Source of the DNA: Actinomycetota bacterium
Lineage (GTDB): Bacteria; Actinomycetota; UBA4738; HRBIN12
Direction: 5' to 3'
Length of the DNA stretch: 64,000 bases
NCBI GenBank assembly: GCA_026003015.1
Contig: BPGL01000001.1
Coordinates: 487,353-551,352, forward strand
A program made the position numbers and the translations under genes. The notes below the pieces were generated by a model. That model was given only the letters and a program-made list of their open reading frames with translations, was not told the DNA's origin and ran no database searches. Below, piece after piece: positions 9,652 to 18,958 of the stretch; the stretch's first letter is position 1, and the number at the start of each line of letters is the position of its first letter.

Positions 9652-10545
9652 TCAGCCGCGCTCGACGTCGCGGTGGACGACGAGCACCGGCAGGCCCTTG
9701 GCCCGCAGGTACTCCCCGACGTCCTCGGCGGCCACGACGGAGCGGTGTCGTCCCCCCGTACAGCCGATCGCGATCGTCAGGTAGCTCTTGCCCTCGCGGA
9801 GGTAGCCGGGGACGGCGACGTCCAAGAGGCCCTCGAGCCGCTCGAGGAACGCCCGATAGGCGGGCTGCTCGGTGACGTAGGCCCGCACGGCGGGGTCGGT
9901 GCCCGGCAGCGGCCGGAGCTTGTCCACCCAGTGCGGGTTCGGCAGGAACCGGACGTCGAGCACGAGGTCGGCGTCGCGCGGAGACCCGTGTTTGAACCCG
10001 AACGACATCACCGAGACCTGCATGCCCTCACGCGGCGCGCGATCGGCGAAGGCCTCTCGGATCCGGTCCCGCAGATCGTGGGGGGTGAGCCCGCTCGTGT
10101 CGATCACGAGATCGGCGGCGCCCCGCAGCGCGGCCATCATCTGTCGCTCCTTGCGGATCCCTTCGACGACGCGCTCGGCGGGGGCGAGGGGGTGCCGTCG
10201 CCGGGTGGCCTCGTAGCGGTTCACCAGGTCGTCGTCGGAGGCGTCGAGGAACACGACCCGAGCCTCGATGCGCATGCGCCGGAGCTCCTCGAGGGCCTGC
10301 TCGAGCTCCTCGAAGAAGACCCCGCCGCGGGCGTCGACGACGATCGCGACGCGCTCCGGCCCGCCGGGACGAGCGGCGAGCTCGGCCATCTTCCCCAACA
10401 GGGCGGGCGGCAGGTTGTCCACGACGAAGTACCCGAGGTCCTCGAGGCTGTGGGCGGTCTCGGAGCGCCCCGCCCCCGACATCCCGGTGATGATCGTGAA
10501 CCCCGGAGCCGTCGGGCGCTCGGTCGGACGGTCCGCGGCGGTCAT
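9652..10545 (-). CDS. rapZ: RapZ/YvcJ-family nucleotide-binding protein
   Basis: A 297-residue protein with Walker A GMSGAGRSET near the N terminus, the family segments LGYFVVDNLPP and VVFLDASDDDLVNRYE, and the C-terminal CTGGRHRSV. In enterobacteria RapZ is an RNA-binding adaptor for RNase E; elsewhere YvcJ homologues have GTPase/ATPase activity and unclear roles. The ATG overlaps the uvrC stop (ATGA), the standard uvrC-rapZ linkage in Actinomycetota. The usual partners yvcK and whiA do not follow; only 62 bases separate it from gap. Confidence 0.92.
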   Translation of the reverse strand: MTAADRPTERPTAPGFTIITGMSGAGRSETAHSLEDLGYFVVDNLPPALLGKMAELAARPGGPERVAIVVDARGGVFFEELEQALEELRRMRIEARVVFLDASDDDLVNRYEATRRRHPLAPAERVVEGIRKERQMMAALRGAADLVIDTSGLTPHDLRDRIREAFADRAPREGMQVSVMSFGFKHGSPRDADLVLDVRFLPNPHWVDKLRPLPGTDPAVRAYVTEQPAYRAFLERLEGLLDVAVPGYLREGKSYLTIAIGCTGGRHRSVVAAEDVGEYLRAKGLPVLVVHRDVERG

Positions 10546-12422
10546 CGAGCGCCCCCCGCGCGGGCGACCTCGGGCGGGCGATGGAGCTGGTCGTGGATCG
10601 TGCGGGCCAGCGCCGGCCCGATCCCGGGCACGGCCGCGATCTCGTCCACGCCCGCCTGGCGGATCCGGGCCAACGAGCCGAATCGGCGCAGGAGCGCGCG
10701 CTTGCGGGTGGGACCCACCCCGGGGATCTCGTCGAGCGGGGACCGGAGCGCGCGCCGCTCCCGTTTGGCTCGGTGGTAGGTGATCGCGAACCGGTGTGCC
10801 TCGTCGCGCAGGTGCTGGAGCACGAACAACGCCTGGGAGCCCCGGGGGATCACGAGGGGGTCGGGCGCTCCCGGCAGGTAGACCTCCTCGAGACGCTTGG
10901 CGAGGCCGACGTGCGGGATCGACAGGCCGAGGTCGGCCAGGACCCGGCTCGCGACCTGGAGCTGCCCCCGGCCTCCGTCGACCACGACGAGGCTCGGTGG
11001 GTAGGAGAAGCGGCGGCCCGCCCTCGGAGGCTCCGCGCGCTCCTTCAGGAGCCTCGTGAAGCGGCGCCGGAGCATCTCGTCCATGGAGGCGTAGTCGTCC
11101 TGTCCGGGCACCCCCTTGATCTCGAAGCGGCGGTAGTCGGCGCGCTTGGGCAGGCCGTCCTCGAACACGACCATCGACCCGACCGTGTCGCTGGGTCCCA
11201 GGGTGGACACGTCGTAGCCCTCGATCCGGAGCGGCGCCTGCTCGAGGCCCAGGTGCTCGGCGAGCTCGGCGAGGGCTCGGGAGCGCGCGCCGAAGTCCGA
11301 CGCCCGGCGGAGCTTGTGCCGCTGGAAGGCCTCCGCGGCGTTGCGCTCCACCACCTGCGCCAACCGACGCTTCGGACCCCGCCGGGCCTCCGCGATCCGC
11401 ACGCGAGCGCCCCGTCGCTCCGACAGCCACGCCTCCAGGACGTCGACCTCGCATGGGCGCTCGGGGACCACCACCAGCGGCGGCACCTCGGGGCGATCCA
11501 TGTACAGCTGTTGGACGAAGGAGCCCACGAGGGCGCCGCGGTCGAGATCCTCGACCCGGTCGACCACCCAACCCCGGCGACCGAGGACGCGGCCCCCGCG
11601 AACGAAGAACACCTGGAAGGCCGCCTCGAGCTCGTCCTCGGCCATCCCGATCACGTCGAGGTCTTCGGGTTGGGCGAGCACCATCTCCTGCGACTCGAGC
11701 GCGCGACGGGCGGCGAACAGCTGATCGCGGACCTTCGCCGCCTGCTCGAACTCCTGGCGCTCGGCCGCCGCCCGCATCTCCGCCTCGAGCCGGCGCAGCA
11801 CCGGTGCGGCGTTACCCGCGAGGAAGTCCGCCATCGCCTCGACGTGGGCCCGGTAGGCCGCCTCGTCGATCCCGGTCGCATCGGGCACGCACGGCCCCGC
11901 GCAGCGCCCGATGTCGTAGTACAGGCAGGGGCGGCGGGCCCGCGCCCGCTGCTCGAAGAAGCGGTTCGAGCACGTCCGCACGGGGAACACCCGGGTGAGG
12001 GCGTCGAGGGTGTCGCGGATCGCCCAGGCGTGACCGTAGGGCCCGAAGTAGCGCACCCCCTTCCGCTTCGCTCCGCGCAGGACCTGGGCCCGGGGCCAGC
12101 GCTCCCCCACCGTGATCGCGAGGAAGGGGTAGGACTTGTCGTCGCGGTAGCGGACGTTGAACCGCGGACGGTGCTGCTGGATCAGGTTGTACTCGAGCAG
12201 GAGCGCGTCGACCTCGCCGGACGCCACGATCCACTCGACCGCGGTCGCCGCCTCGACCATCGCCTCGGTCCTGGGGTGCAGCGGCCGAGACCAGTACGTC
12301 GCGAGCCGCTTGCGCAGCGACCGCGCCTTGCCGACGTAGATCACCCGTCCGTCGGCGTCGCGGAACAGGTAGGCGCCCGGCGCGTCGGGGATGCTCGACG
12401 GCGCCGGCCGGGCGAAGCTCAC
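10542..12422 (-). CDS. uvrC: Excinuclease ABC subunit C
   Basis: A 626-residue dual-incision endonuclease of nucleotide excision repair. In order: a GIY-YIG domain (PGAYLFRDADGRVIYVGKAR), a Cys cluster near CLYYDIGRCAGPC, the UVR segment binding UvrB (EFEQAAKVRDQL), an RNase H-like domain (IEGYDVSTLGPSDTVGSMV, VVDGGRGQL) and C-terminal helix-hairpin-helix repeats (IPGVGPTRKRALL, VPGIGPALA). Start is GTG with TAGCAT only 6 bases upstream and no Shine-Dalgarno, suggesting a leaderless mRNA. Confidence 0.96.
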   Translation of the reverse strand: MSFARPAPSSIPDAPGAYLFRDADGRVIYVGKARSLRKRLATYWSRPLHPRTEAMVEAATAVEWIVASGEVDALLLEYNLIQQHRPRFNVRYRDDKSYPFLAITVGERWPRAQVLRGAKRKGVRYFGPYGHAWAIRDTLDALTRVFPVRTCSNRFFEQRARARRPCLYYDIGRCAGPCVPDATGIDEAAYRAHVEAMADFLAGNAAPVLRRLEAEMRAAAERQEFEQAAKVRDQLFAARRALESQEMVLAQPEDLDVIGMAEDELEAAFQVFFVRGGRVLGRRGWVVDRVEDLDRGALVGSFVQQLYMDRPEVPPLVVVPERPCEVDVLEAWLSERRGARVRIAEARRGPKRRLAQVVERNAAEAFQRHKLRRASDFGARSRALAELAEHLGLEQAPLRIEGYDVSTLGPSDTVGSMVVFEDGLPKRADYRRFEIKGVPGQDDYASMDEMLRRRFTRLLKERAEPPRAGRRFSYPPSLVVVDGGRGQLQVASRVLADLGLSIPHVGLAKRLEEVYLPGAPDPLVIPRGSQALFVLQHLRDEAHRFAITYHRAKRERRALRSPLDEIPGVGPTRKRALLRRFGSLARIRQAGVDEIAAVPGIGPALARTIHDQLHRPPEVARAGGAR

Positions 12423-12428
12423 GCGTTC

Positions 12429-12434
12429 ATGCTA
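12429..12434 (-). promoter_or_regulatory. Leaderless-type -10 box of uvrC (TAGCAT)
   Basis: TAGCAT lies 6 bases upstream of the uvrC GTG. Transcription would start at or next to the start codon. The same arrangement precedes uvrA, uvrB and polA in this window. Confidence 0.55.
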
Positions 12435-12478
12435 GCTCGCCGCCGCCGCCGGACGGTCCGCGGCCCGTTGCGACGACC

Positions 12479-14128
12479 TCAGGACCCGCCGCCGCCCTTG
12501 CCCCCGCCCCCCTTACCGACGACGGCGAGGGTCCCGAGCATCGTCGTCGGGTGGACGTCGCACTGGAAGAAGTACTCACCCGCCTCGAGCGCCGGGACGT
12601 CCAGCTCCTGGGTCACCGGACCCGTCTGCGGCTCCGTGCCCGCGATGAGGTCACCGCCCTGCTCGACGTAGACGGCGATGTTGTGCAGGATCGGCTCCGG
12701 GTTCTCGTAGGTGATCGTGAACGGCTCGTCGGCGGGGGCGACGAGGCAGCTCGAGGTGAACGTCGTGCCCGAGGAGACGATCTCGAGGATCGGCTTGCCG
12801 TCCTCCCCACACGGCCCGGCCACCGGCCCTGCCGCGGTGGGCGGCGGGATCGGGCTCGGCACGGCCAGCGCCACCCCCTCGGCCTTCCCGCGCATCCCGA
12901 GGAACAGGTCCCCGCTGCCCGGCTCGTACCAGGCCAGGTACACGGTCGAGCCATCCGGCGCGACGGCCACCGCGGGCGTCACGCCGCTCTCGGTACCGAT
13001 CGTCTCGATCGGCTCGAGCCCCGAGCGCCCGACCGCGGCGAGGTGCACGCCCTCGACGTCTTGCCAGGCCACGACGACGTTGCCCTCACCGTCGGTCGCG
13101 AGGTCGGTCCGCGGGGCGAGCGCCCCGGTCGACGTCGCGGCCGCGCCGAGCTCCACCACGGGCCCCTCGATCGGCGACCCGCCCGCGAGCGGCGCGACCC
13201 AGACCGCCCCCTCGGCGTAGTAGGCCGCCCAGGCGTCGCTCTCGTGCGCCGCGACCGAGAGGCCGAGCGCGTCGGTGGCCGACACCACGGCTCCGTCGAC
13301 GGCCCAGGTCGACCCCTCGAGGCGGGCCACCCCGATCGCGTCGCTCGCGGGGTCGGCGAAGACCACGGTCGGGGTCTGGTCGACGACGGCGATCGGGGCG
13401 GGCCCGGGCGGCGGGCAACCCGGGCACAGCGGGAGACGGGCGACGACCTCGACGTCCCATCGCTCGCCGGACCGGGACGCCGCCCGCACCTCGACGCCGC
13501 GCGGCGTGACGACCTGGTAGGCGATCCACGGATCCCCGTCGGGACCGACGACGATCGAGGGGGGTCCGATCGGCCCGGCCTGGCGGATCGGGCGCCCGGG
13601 CGCCTCGACCGGCTCAGCGGTGAATCGGTCCGTCCCGCTCGCGTACCAGACGCCGTCGTTGCCGGTCCAGGCGACGTGCTTCGTGCCGTCGCCGGCGATC
13701 GCGATCGCGGTCGCCCCGGCGCTCTCGCGGGTCAGGCCCTCCAGCGAGGGGACGGTCTGCGGCCCGAAGGGCACCACGTACTGCGGGGCCGGGGGATCTT
13801 GCACCTGGGCCACGGCGCCGCGAACGAAGATGCCGTCGGCGACCGTCGTGAGCTGCACCGCCGGCAGGAACGCCGTGTTGACCGGCCGGGTCACCGCGAT
13901 GGCCCCCTCGGGCGCCGGCAGGCCGAAGTACGTCGTGAAGGGCTGTCCCTGCGCGTCGACCGCGACGTCGACCCCGAGCCCGACGTCGTCGATCGCATCG
14001 GCCACCATCGGGACGAACGTCACGCCGGTCCCGTAGCGGACCTCGGCCTGCGGAAGGGCGGTGCAGGCCACCGCGAGGAAGGCCAGGACCGCGAGGAGCG
14101 CGAGCCGAGGGCGGATCGGGCTGGTCAC
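12479..14128 (-). CDS. Lipoprotein with beta-propeller-like repeats and a C-terminal cupredoxin domain
   Basis: About 549 residues from the GTG at 14128. The signal peptide MTSPIRPRLALLAVLAFLAV ends at a lipobox Cys (AVAC). The middle (about 70-400) has repeats of the type VGPDGDPWIAYQV, DGEGNVVVAWQD and APDGSTVYLAWY, suggesting a beta-propeller. The last 110 residues look like a plastocyanin-type cupredoxin, with His in EPILHNIAVY and CDVHPTTM giving a His-Cys-His-Met type-1 copper site, then a Gly/Lys tail. It is probably anchored outside the membrane and may carry electrons or sense copper; no partner is adjacent. An alternative ATG at 14188 overlaps the uvrA stop (ATGA) and adds 20 residues. 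GTG is preferred because TAGTAT lies 10 bases upstream and the signal peptide is then of normal length. Confidence 0.75.
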   Translation of the reverse strand: MTSPIRPRLALLAVLAFLAVACTALPQAEVRYGTGVTFVPMVADAIDDVGLGVDVAVDAQGQPFTTYFGLPAPEGAIAVTRPVNTAFLPAVQLTTVADGIFVRGAVAQVQDPPAPQYVVPFGPQTVPSLEGLTRESAGATAIAIAGDGTKHVAWTGNDGVWYASGTDRFTAEPVEAPGRPIRQAGPIGPPSIVVGPDGDPWIAYQVVTPRGVEVRAASRSGERWDVEVVARLPLCPGCPPPGPAPIAVVDQTPTVVFADPASDAIGVARLEGSTWAVDGAVVSATDALGLSVAAHESDAWAAYYAEGAVWVAPLAGGSPIEGPVVELGAAATSTGALAPRTDLATDGEGNVVVAWQDVEGVHLAAVGRSGLEPIETIGTESGVTPAVAVAPDGSTVYLAWYEPGSGDLFLGMRGKAEGVALAVPSPIPPPTAAGPVAGPCGEDGKPILEIVSSGTTFTSSCLVAPADEPFTITYENPEPILHNIAVYVEQGGDLIAGTEPQTGPVTQELDVPALEAGEYFFQCDVHPTTMLGTLAVVGKGGGGKGGGGS

Positions 14129-14138
14129 GTCGGGGCGG

Positions 14139-14144
14139 ATACTA
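14139..14144 (-). promoter_or_regulatory. -10 box of the cupredoxin lipoprotein gene (TAGTAT)
   Basis: TAGTAT lies 10 bases before the preferred GTG start and after the uvrA stop, so this gene may be transcribed independently with almost no leader. Confidence 0.4.
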
Positions 14145-14184
14145 GCAAGGCGTCGAGTCGTTCCCCGGGGCCCCGAGCGGCGGC

Positions 14185-17043
14185 TCATGCGCCGCCCACC
14201 GCGGCGGCGAGGCCCGCGCCCAGGACCTCCGCGAGGAACCGCCCCGTGTGCGACGCGGGCTCGGCGGCCACCTCCTCCGGCGTGCCCGCGACGACGACGC
14301 GTCCCCCCGCGTCGCCACCTTCGGGGCCCAGGTCGATGATCCAGTCGGCCGTCTTGATCACGTCGAGGTTGTGCTCGATCACCACGACGGTGTTGCCGGC
14401 ATCGACGAGGCGCTGGAGCACCTGCAGCAGCTTCCGCACGTCCTCGAAGTGCAGCCCGGTGGTCGGCTCGTCGAGCACGTAGAACGTGTTCCCGGTCGCC
14501 CGCTTGTGGAGCTCCGAGGCGAGCTTGATCCGCTGCGCCTCGCCGCCGGACAGCGTGGGGGCCGGCTGTCCCAGCTTGATGTAGCCCAGCCCGACGTCGG
14601 AGAGCGTCTGCAGGTGTCGGCGGATCGGCGGGATCGGCTCGAAGAACGCGAGGGCCTCGTCGACCGACATGTCGAGCACGTCGCTGATCGTGCGGTGCTT
14701 GTAGCGGACCTCCAGCGTCTCGCGGTTGTACCGCCGCCCCTTGCAGACCTCGCACGTCACGTAGACGTCGGGGAGGAAGTGCATCTCGATCTTGATCTGC
14801 CCGTCCCCCGCGCAGTTCTCGCACCGACCGCCGCGCACGTTGAACGAGAACCGCCCCGGTTGGTAGCCGCGCAGCCGCGCCTCGGGCACCTGCGCGAAGA
14901 GCTTGCGGATGTGGTCGAACACGCCCGTGTAGGTCGCCGGGTTCGACCTCGGCGTGCGTCCGATCGGCGACTGGTCGATGTCGATCACCTTGTCGATCCG
15001 CTCCCACCCGACGAGCTTGCGGTGCGCCCCGGGCAGGACCCGCGAGCGGTTGACCTTCTGAGCAAGAGCCCGCAGCAGCACGTCCTGGACCAGCGTCGAC
15101 TTGCCCGAGCCGCTCACCCCGGTCACGCACACGAACAGCCCGAGGGGGAACTCGACCGTGATGTCCTGCAGGTTGTGCTCGCGCGCTCCGACGACCCGAA
15201 CCCACCCCTGCTCCGGCGGGCGGCGCGTGGTCGGGATGGGTATCGTCCGTCGGCCCGAGAGGAAGGCGCCGGTCACGGACCGCTCGCAGGCGAGCAACCC
15301 CTCGAGGTCCCCCGCGTAGACGATCTCGCCACCGTGCTCCCCGGCCCCGGGTCCGATGTCGACGATGTGGTCCGCCTCGAGGATCGTCGCCTCGTCGTGC
15401 TCGACGACGATCAGCGTGTTGCCCAGGTCCCGCAACCGCACGAGCGTGTCGAGGAGCCGGCGGTTGTCCCGCTGGTGCAGCCCGATCGAGGGCTCGTCGA
15501 GGATGTACAGGACCCCGACGAGACCGCTGCCGATCTGCGTCGCGAGGCGGATCCGCTGCGCCTCCCCACCCGCGAGGGTTCCGGCGGGCCGCGCCAGGGT
15601 GAGGTAGTCCAGACCGACGTCGACGAGGAACCCGAGGCGCGCGCGGATCTCCTTGAGGAGCCGCTCGGCGATCATCCGCTCCCGCTCCGAGAGCTCCACC
15701 CCGTCGACGAAGGCCAAGACGTCGCGGATCGAGCGCTCGGTGAGCTCCGCGATCGACAGGCCGCCCACCGTCACCGCGAGCGACTCCGCCCGCAGCCGGG
15801 CGCCCTTGCAGGTCCGGCAGGGGATCTCGCGCATGAACTGCTCGAGCCGCTCGCGGGCGGCGTCGGAGTCGGTTTCGGCGTGACGGCGCTCGAGGTTCGG
15901 CAGGACCCCCTCGAACGTCGTCCAGTACGCGCGCTGGCGTCCGTAGCGGTTCCGGTACCGGACGTAGATCTGCTCGTCGGAACCGTGGAGCAAGACGTCG
16001 CGGGCCCGCTTCGGGAGCCTGCGCCACGGAACGTCCAGGGAGAAGCCGTGGGCGTCGGCGACGGCCTCGAGCACCCGGTACCAGTACTCGAGCCCGGAGC
16101 TGGACCAGGGGGCGATCGCCCCCTCCCGGACCGTGAGGTCCGGATCGGGGACGACGAGGTCGGGGTCGACCTCCAGGCGCGTGCCGAGGCCGTCGCAGGT
16201 CGGGCACGCCCCGTAGGGCGAGTTGAAGGAGAAGTTCCGGGGCGCGAGCTCGTCGAAGGAGATCCCGCAGTGCGTGCACGCGAGCTTCTCGGAGAAGCTC
16301 TGCACCTCCTCGTGGCCCTCGTGGGTCACCACGGCGATCGCCGCGATCCCCTCGGCCAGCTCCAAGGCCGTCTCGATCGAGTCCGCGAGGCGGCGACGGA
16401 TCCCGGGCCTGGCGACGAGCCGGTCCACGACGACCTCGATCGTGTGCTTGTAGGTCTTCGGCAACCGGATCGGCTCGCCGAGCTCTCGGACCTGCCCGTC
16501 GATCCTCGCCCGCGCGAACCCCTTGCGCGCGAGCTCGTCCAGGAGCTTCGTGTACTCACCCTTGCGTCCGCGGACGATCGGCGCCAGGACCTGGAACCGG
16601 GTGCCCTCCGGGAGCTGGAGCACCTGGTCGACGATCTGGTCGGGTGTCTGGCGCCCGATGGGGCGGCGGCAGGTCGGGCAGTGCGGGTGCCCGACGCGGG
16701 CGTACAGGACCCGGAGGTAGTCGTAGATCTCGGTGATCGTGCCGACGGTGGAGCGGGGGTTGCGCGACGTCGACTTCTGGTCGATCGAGATCGCGGGCGA
16801 GAGCCCTTCGATGAAGTCGACGTCGGGCTTCTCCATCTGCCCCAGGAACTGGCGGGCGTAGGCCGACAGCGACTCGACGTAGCGTCGTTGCCCTTCGGCG
16901 TAGATCGTGTCGAAGGCGAGCGAGGACTTGCCCGAGCCGGACAGCCCCGTGAACACGATCAGGCGATCCCGCGGCAGCTCCAGGGTGATGTTCTTCAGGT
17001 TGTGCTCACGGGCGCCGTGGATGATCAGCGCGTCGGTGCCCAC
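14185..17043 (-). CDS. uvrA: Excinuclease ABC subunit A
   Basis: A 952-residue ABC-type ATPase, the damage-recognition subunit of nucleotide excision repair. Two nucleotide-binding units are visible: [14 protein letters not shown] near residue 35 and [14 protein letters not shown] in the second half, with signatures [12 protein letters not shown] and [12 protein letters not shown]. Zinc-binding cysteines appear at CPTCRRP, CTHCG..CPTCDG and [10 protein letters not shown]. The start is GTG at 17043, giving [19 protein letters not shown]. The frame is open further upstream, but that part is unlike UvrA. TAGACT lies 8 bases before this GTG, so the mRNA is probably leaderless. Divergent from the small gene at 17164. 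Confidence 0.97.
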   Translation of the reverse strand: MGTDALIIHGAREHNLKNITLELPRDRLIVFTGLSGSGKSSLAFDTIYAEGQRRYVESLSAYARQFLGQMEKPDVDFIEGLSPAISIDQKSTSRNPRSTVGTITEIYDYLRVLYARVGHPHCPTCRRPIGRQTPDQIVDQVLQLPEGTRFQVLAPIVRGRKGEYTKLLDELARKGFARARIDGQVRELGEPIRLPKTYKHTIEVVVDRLVARPGIRRRLADSIETALELAEGIAAIAVVTHEGHEEVQSFSEKLACTHCGISFDELAPRNFSFNSPYGACPTCDGLGTRLEVDPDLVVPDPDLTVREGAIAPWSSSGLEYWYRVLEAVADAHGFSLDVPWRRLPKRARDVLLHGSDEQIYVRYRNRYGRQRAYWTTFEGVLPNLERRHAETDSDAARERLEQFMREIPCRTCKGARLRAESLAVTVGGLSIAELTERSIRDVLAFVDGVELSERERMIAERLLKEIRARLGFLVDVGLDYLTLARPAGTLAGGEAQRIRLATQIGSGLVGVLYILDEPSIGLHQRDNRRLLDTLVRLRDLGNTLIVVEHDEATILEADHIVDIGPGAGEHGGEIVYAGDLEGLLACERSVTGAFLSGRRTIPIPTTRRPPEQGWVRVVGAREHNLQDITVEFPLGLFVCVTGVSGSGKSTLVQDVLLRALAQKVNRSRVLPGAHRKLVGWERIDKVIDIDQSPIGRTPRSNPATYTGVFDHIRKLFAQVPEARLRGYQPGRFSFNVRGGRCENCAGDGQIKIEMHFLPDVYVTCEVCKGRRYNRETLEVRYKHRTISDVLDMSVDEALAFFEPIPPIRRHLQTLSDVGLGYIKLGQPAPTLSGGEAQRIKLASELHKRATGNTFYVLDEPTTGLHFEDVRKLLQVLQRLVDAGNTVVVIEHNLDVIKTADWIIDLGPEGGDAGGRVVVAGTPEEVAAEPASHTGRFLAEVLGAGLAAAVGGA

Positions 17044-17051
17044 GGCCGAGG

Positions 17052-17057
17052 AGTCTA
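17052..17057 (-). promoter_or_regulatory. Leaderless-type -10 box of uvrA (TAGACT)
   Basis: TAGACT lies 8 bases upstream of the uvrA GTG. It is preceded 2 bases upstream by GACCGCCCCC, the same decamer that immediately precedes the uvrB -10 box. Confidence 0.55.
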
Positions 17058-17150
17058 GCGGGGGCGGTCGAGCACACGGGTCCGGACCCCGACGGGCCCT
17101 CGCCCGCGAGCCCCAGAGGCCGCCCCTTCCGCCCCAGAGGAGCGGCGCGC

Positions 17151-17156
17151 TAGGCT
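17151..17156 (+). promoter_or_regulatory. Leaderless-type -10 box of the 90-residue gene (TAGGCT)
   Basis: TAGGCT ends 7 bases before the ATG at 17164 and there is no Shine-Dalgarno. It forms a divergent pair with the uvrA promoter, with about 95 bases between the two -10 boxes. Confidence 0.5.
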
Positions 17157-17163
17157 GTGGTCG

Positions 17164-17436
17164 ATGCCCATGCGGGAGGAGCTCGAGCGGCTCTCGACGA
17201 AGGAGCTCCACGACCGGGCCCTCGCGCTCGCGCGCGATCGCGGCGACGCGGGCTTCCTGTGGAAGCTGCTCAAGGCCCTCCCCGTCGCCGAGGCCGCGAT
17301 CGGCGACGAGGAGCGCAGCAAGATCGACATCCTCCGCCCGCTGGCCCTGATCAACGACTTCTTCGACGCCGACGAGGGAGCGCTGGGCGAGGCGCTCCGC
17401 CCGCTGTACCTCGACTACCTCCAGGAGCACGGGTAG
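17164..17436 (+). CDS. Small conserved-looking protein of unknown function
   Basis: A 90-residue soluble, mostly helical and charged protein ([20 protein letters not shown], then alternating acidic and hydrophobic positions) without signal peptide, membrane helix or Cys. I do not recognise the family. Coding use is supported by strong third-position GC, its own TANNNT box and close linkage (7 bases) to the VOC gene that follows. The paired Leu/Asp pattern ([24 protein letters not shown]) suggests a compact helical bundle or protein-binding module. The position opposite uvrA gives no firm functional clue. Confidence 0.7.
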   Translation: MPMREELERLSTKELHDRALALARDRGDAGFLWKLLKALPVAEAAIGDEERSKIDILRPLALINDFFDADEGALGEALRPLYLDYLQEHG

Positions 17437-17443
17437 GAGCCCG

Positions 17444-17863
17444 GTGCGCCCCGGAGCGCCGCACCACGTCGACCTCAACGTCTCGGACCTCGAGCGCGCC
17501 CGGGCCTTCTACGGGGAGCTGCTGGGGCGGCTCGGCTACGTCCCGGGGGAGGACGACGTCGACTGGTGCACGTTCGTCCACCCCGACGGCTGGTACCTCA
17601 CGCTCGTGCAGACCGACGAGCGGTTCGTCGGGCTCGGCTTCCACCGCAAGGGGATCGGCGTGAACCACCTGGCCTTCGCGGCGCCCGACCGGGCGTCGGT
17701 CGACGACCTGCACGCCTGGCTCGTCTCCCGCGGGTTCCACGTGCTCTACGGGGGCCCGATGGACATGGGCGACGAGCTCGAGGAGAACTACGCGGTCTTC
17801 TTCGAGGACCCCGACCGCCTGAAGCTCGAGTACGTCCACCGGGGACCGAAGGCCGTCGCCTGA
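17444..17863 (+). CDS. VOC-superfamily (glyoxalase/dioxygenase fold) protein
   Basis: A 139-residue single-unit vicinal-oxygen-chelate protein. It opens with [20 protein letters not shown], has a second strand [20 protein letters not shown], and ends [14 protein letters not shown], where the last Glu is the usual metal ligand together with the His of HHVDL and NHLAF. Such proteins include glyoxalases, fosfomycin or bleomycin resistance proteins and dioxygenases; the substrate cannot be assigned. GTG start, 7 bases after the upstream gene. The convergent amidohydrolase ends 12 bases away. Confidence 0.85.
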   Translation: MRPGAPHHVDLNVSDLERARAFYGELLGRLGYVPGEDDVDWCTFVHPDGWYLTLVQTDERFVGLGFHRKGIGVNHLAFAAPDRASVDDLHAWLVSRGFHVLYGGPMDMGDELEENYAVFFEDPDRLKLEYVHRGPKAVA

Positions 17864-17875
17864 GCGCCGCCGGGC

Positions 17876-18916
17876 TCAGGCCACCGCGTCGACGAGCCGC
17901 CCACCGCGCACGACGAGCCGAACGTCGCCGAGCGCCGCGAGCCGCTCGAAGGGGTCCCCGCCGACGACGAGCAGGTCCGCCGGCGCGCCGGGCTGAAGCG
18001 GCGCCCGGACGAGCGCGGCGAGGACCTCGGAGATCTCGAGGCCGCCCTCTAGGAGCAACGCGAGCTCGCGCAGGTGGATCCCGGGCGGCATCGGGCCGTT
18101 GCCGAGGTCGGTGCCGTACGCGACCCGCCCGCCGGCAGCTCGGAACCGACGCAGGTTGTCCAGGGCGGTCGCGAGCTCGGGGGTCGGCCGGCCGTGGCCG
18201 AGGACGTCGAGGGTCGACACGATCCGAAGGGTCGCCGCGGCCCGCCGCACCGTGTCGTCGGACAGGCGCTCCGTCCAGGGGGTGTGGGCGAGCTCGTCGA
18301 CGCCGGCCCCGAGCGCCCGGTCGACCTGTCCCCGACCCTGGGCGTGCGCGACCACCGGGAGGCCGAGCTCGTGCGCCTCGTCGCAGATCGCCGCCAGCTC
18401 CGCGTCGCCGGGCGTCGGCCCCTCGTCCGCGTTCAGCGAGACCTTGATCGCCGCGGCGCCCGACGCGTGGAGCTCCCGGACCGCCGCGGCCGCCTCCTCG
18501 GGGCCGTCGACGGCGCGGGCGGTCCCGGGCGGCGCACACGGCGCGACGCTCGGGTACCCGCCGGCCGCCGTCAGCATCGGGCCGGCGGCGCGGATCAGGG
18601 GGCCGTCGAAGCTCGGGACCTCGGACAGGTCGGCCAGGGGGAAGATCCGCTCCGGAGGCCACGCGAGGTCCCGCACGGCCGTTACCCCGCCACGCAGCAC
18701 CGCGGCGGGGTCGGCGAGCTCGATGTGGACGTGGCGGTCGGCCGCGGCCGGGAGCAGGAACCCATCGACCTCCAGCACCTCGTCCGCCCCGGTCGCGGGT
18801 CGGAACGGCCCCGCCTCGACGACCGCGCCGCCCTCCCACGCGACGAGCACGTCGTCGAGGACCGCGTCCGCGGACCCCAACCAACCCCGCGTCGCTCGGA
18901 TCGCTCGCCGCGTCAC
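17876..18916 (-). CDS. Amidohydrolase-superfamily protein (imidazolonepropionase-like)
   Basis: A 346-residue metal-dependent hydrolase with the complete visible metal set: HxH in DRHVHIE, a Lys in AAIKVSLNADEG that may be carboxylated, His in VVAHAQG and ELAHTPW, and Asp in YGTDLGNG. The substrate is unknown; the closest look is to imidazolonepropionase or prolidase-like amidohydrolases. The C-terminal strand (DLLVVGGDPFERLAALGDVR) is typical of the composite beta-sandwich. The GTG start has TATCGT 7 bases upstream, another apparently leaderless gene. Confidence 0.83.
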   Translation of the reverse strand: MTRRAIRATRGWLGSADAVLDDVLVAWEGGAVVEAGPFRPATGADEVLEVDGFLLPAAADRHVHIELADPAAVLRGGVTAVRDLAWPPERIFPLADLSEVPSFDGPLIRAAGPMLTAAGGYPSVAPCAPPGTARAVDGPEEAAAAVRELHASGAAAIKVSLNADEGPTPGDAELAAICDEAHELGLPVVAHAQGRGQVDRALGAGVDELAHTPWTERLSDDTVRRAAATLRIVSTLDVLGHGRPTPELATALDNLRRFRAAGGRVAYGTDLGNGPMPPGIHLRELALLLEGGLEISEVLAALVRAPLQPGAPADLLVVGGDPFERLAALGDVRLVVRGGRLVDAVA

Positions 18917-18923
18917 GTCCGCG

Positions 18924-18929
18924 ACGATA
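18924..18929 (-). promoter_or_regulatory. Leaderless-type -10 box of the amidohydrolase gene (TATCGT)
   Basis: TATCGT ends 7 bases before the GTG start and no ribosome-binding site is visible. Confidence 0.45.
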
Positions 18930-18958
18930 CCCCGGGGCTCACCGGCGTCGGCCCGACC

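Noticed and set aside
14248-17058. 936-codon open frame antisense to uvrA
   Set aside because: Mirror of uvrA codon bias; UvrA motifs on the minus strand are unambiguous.
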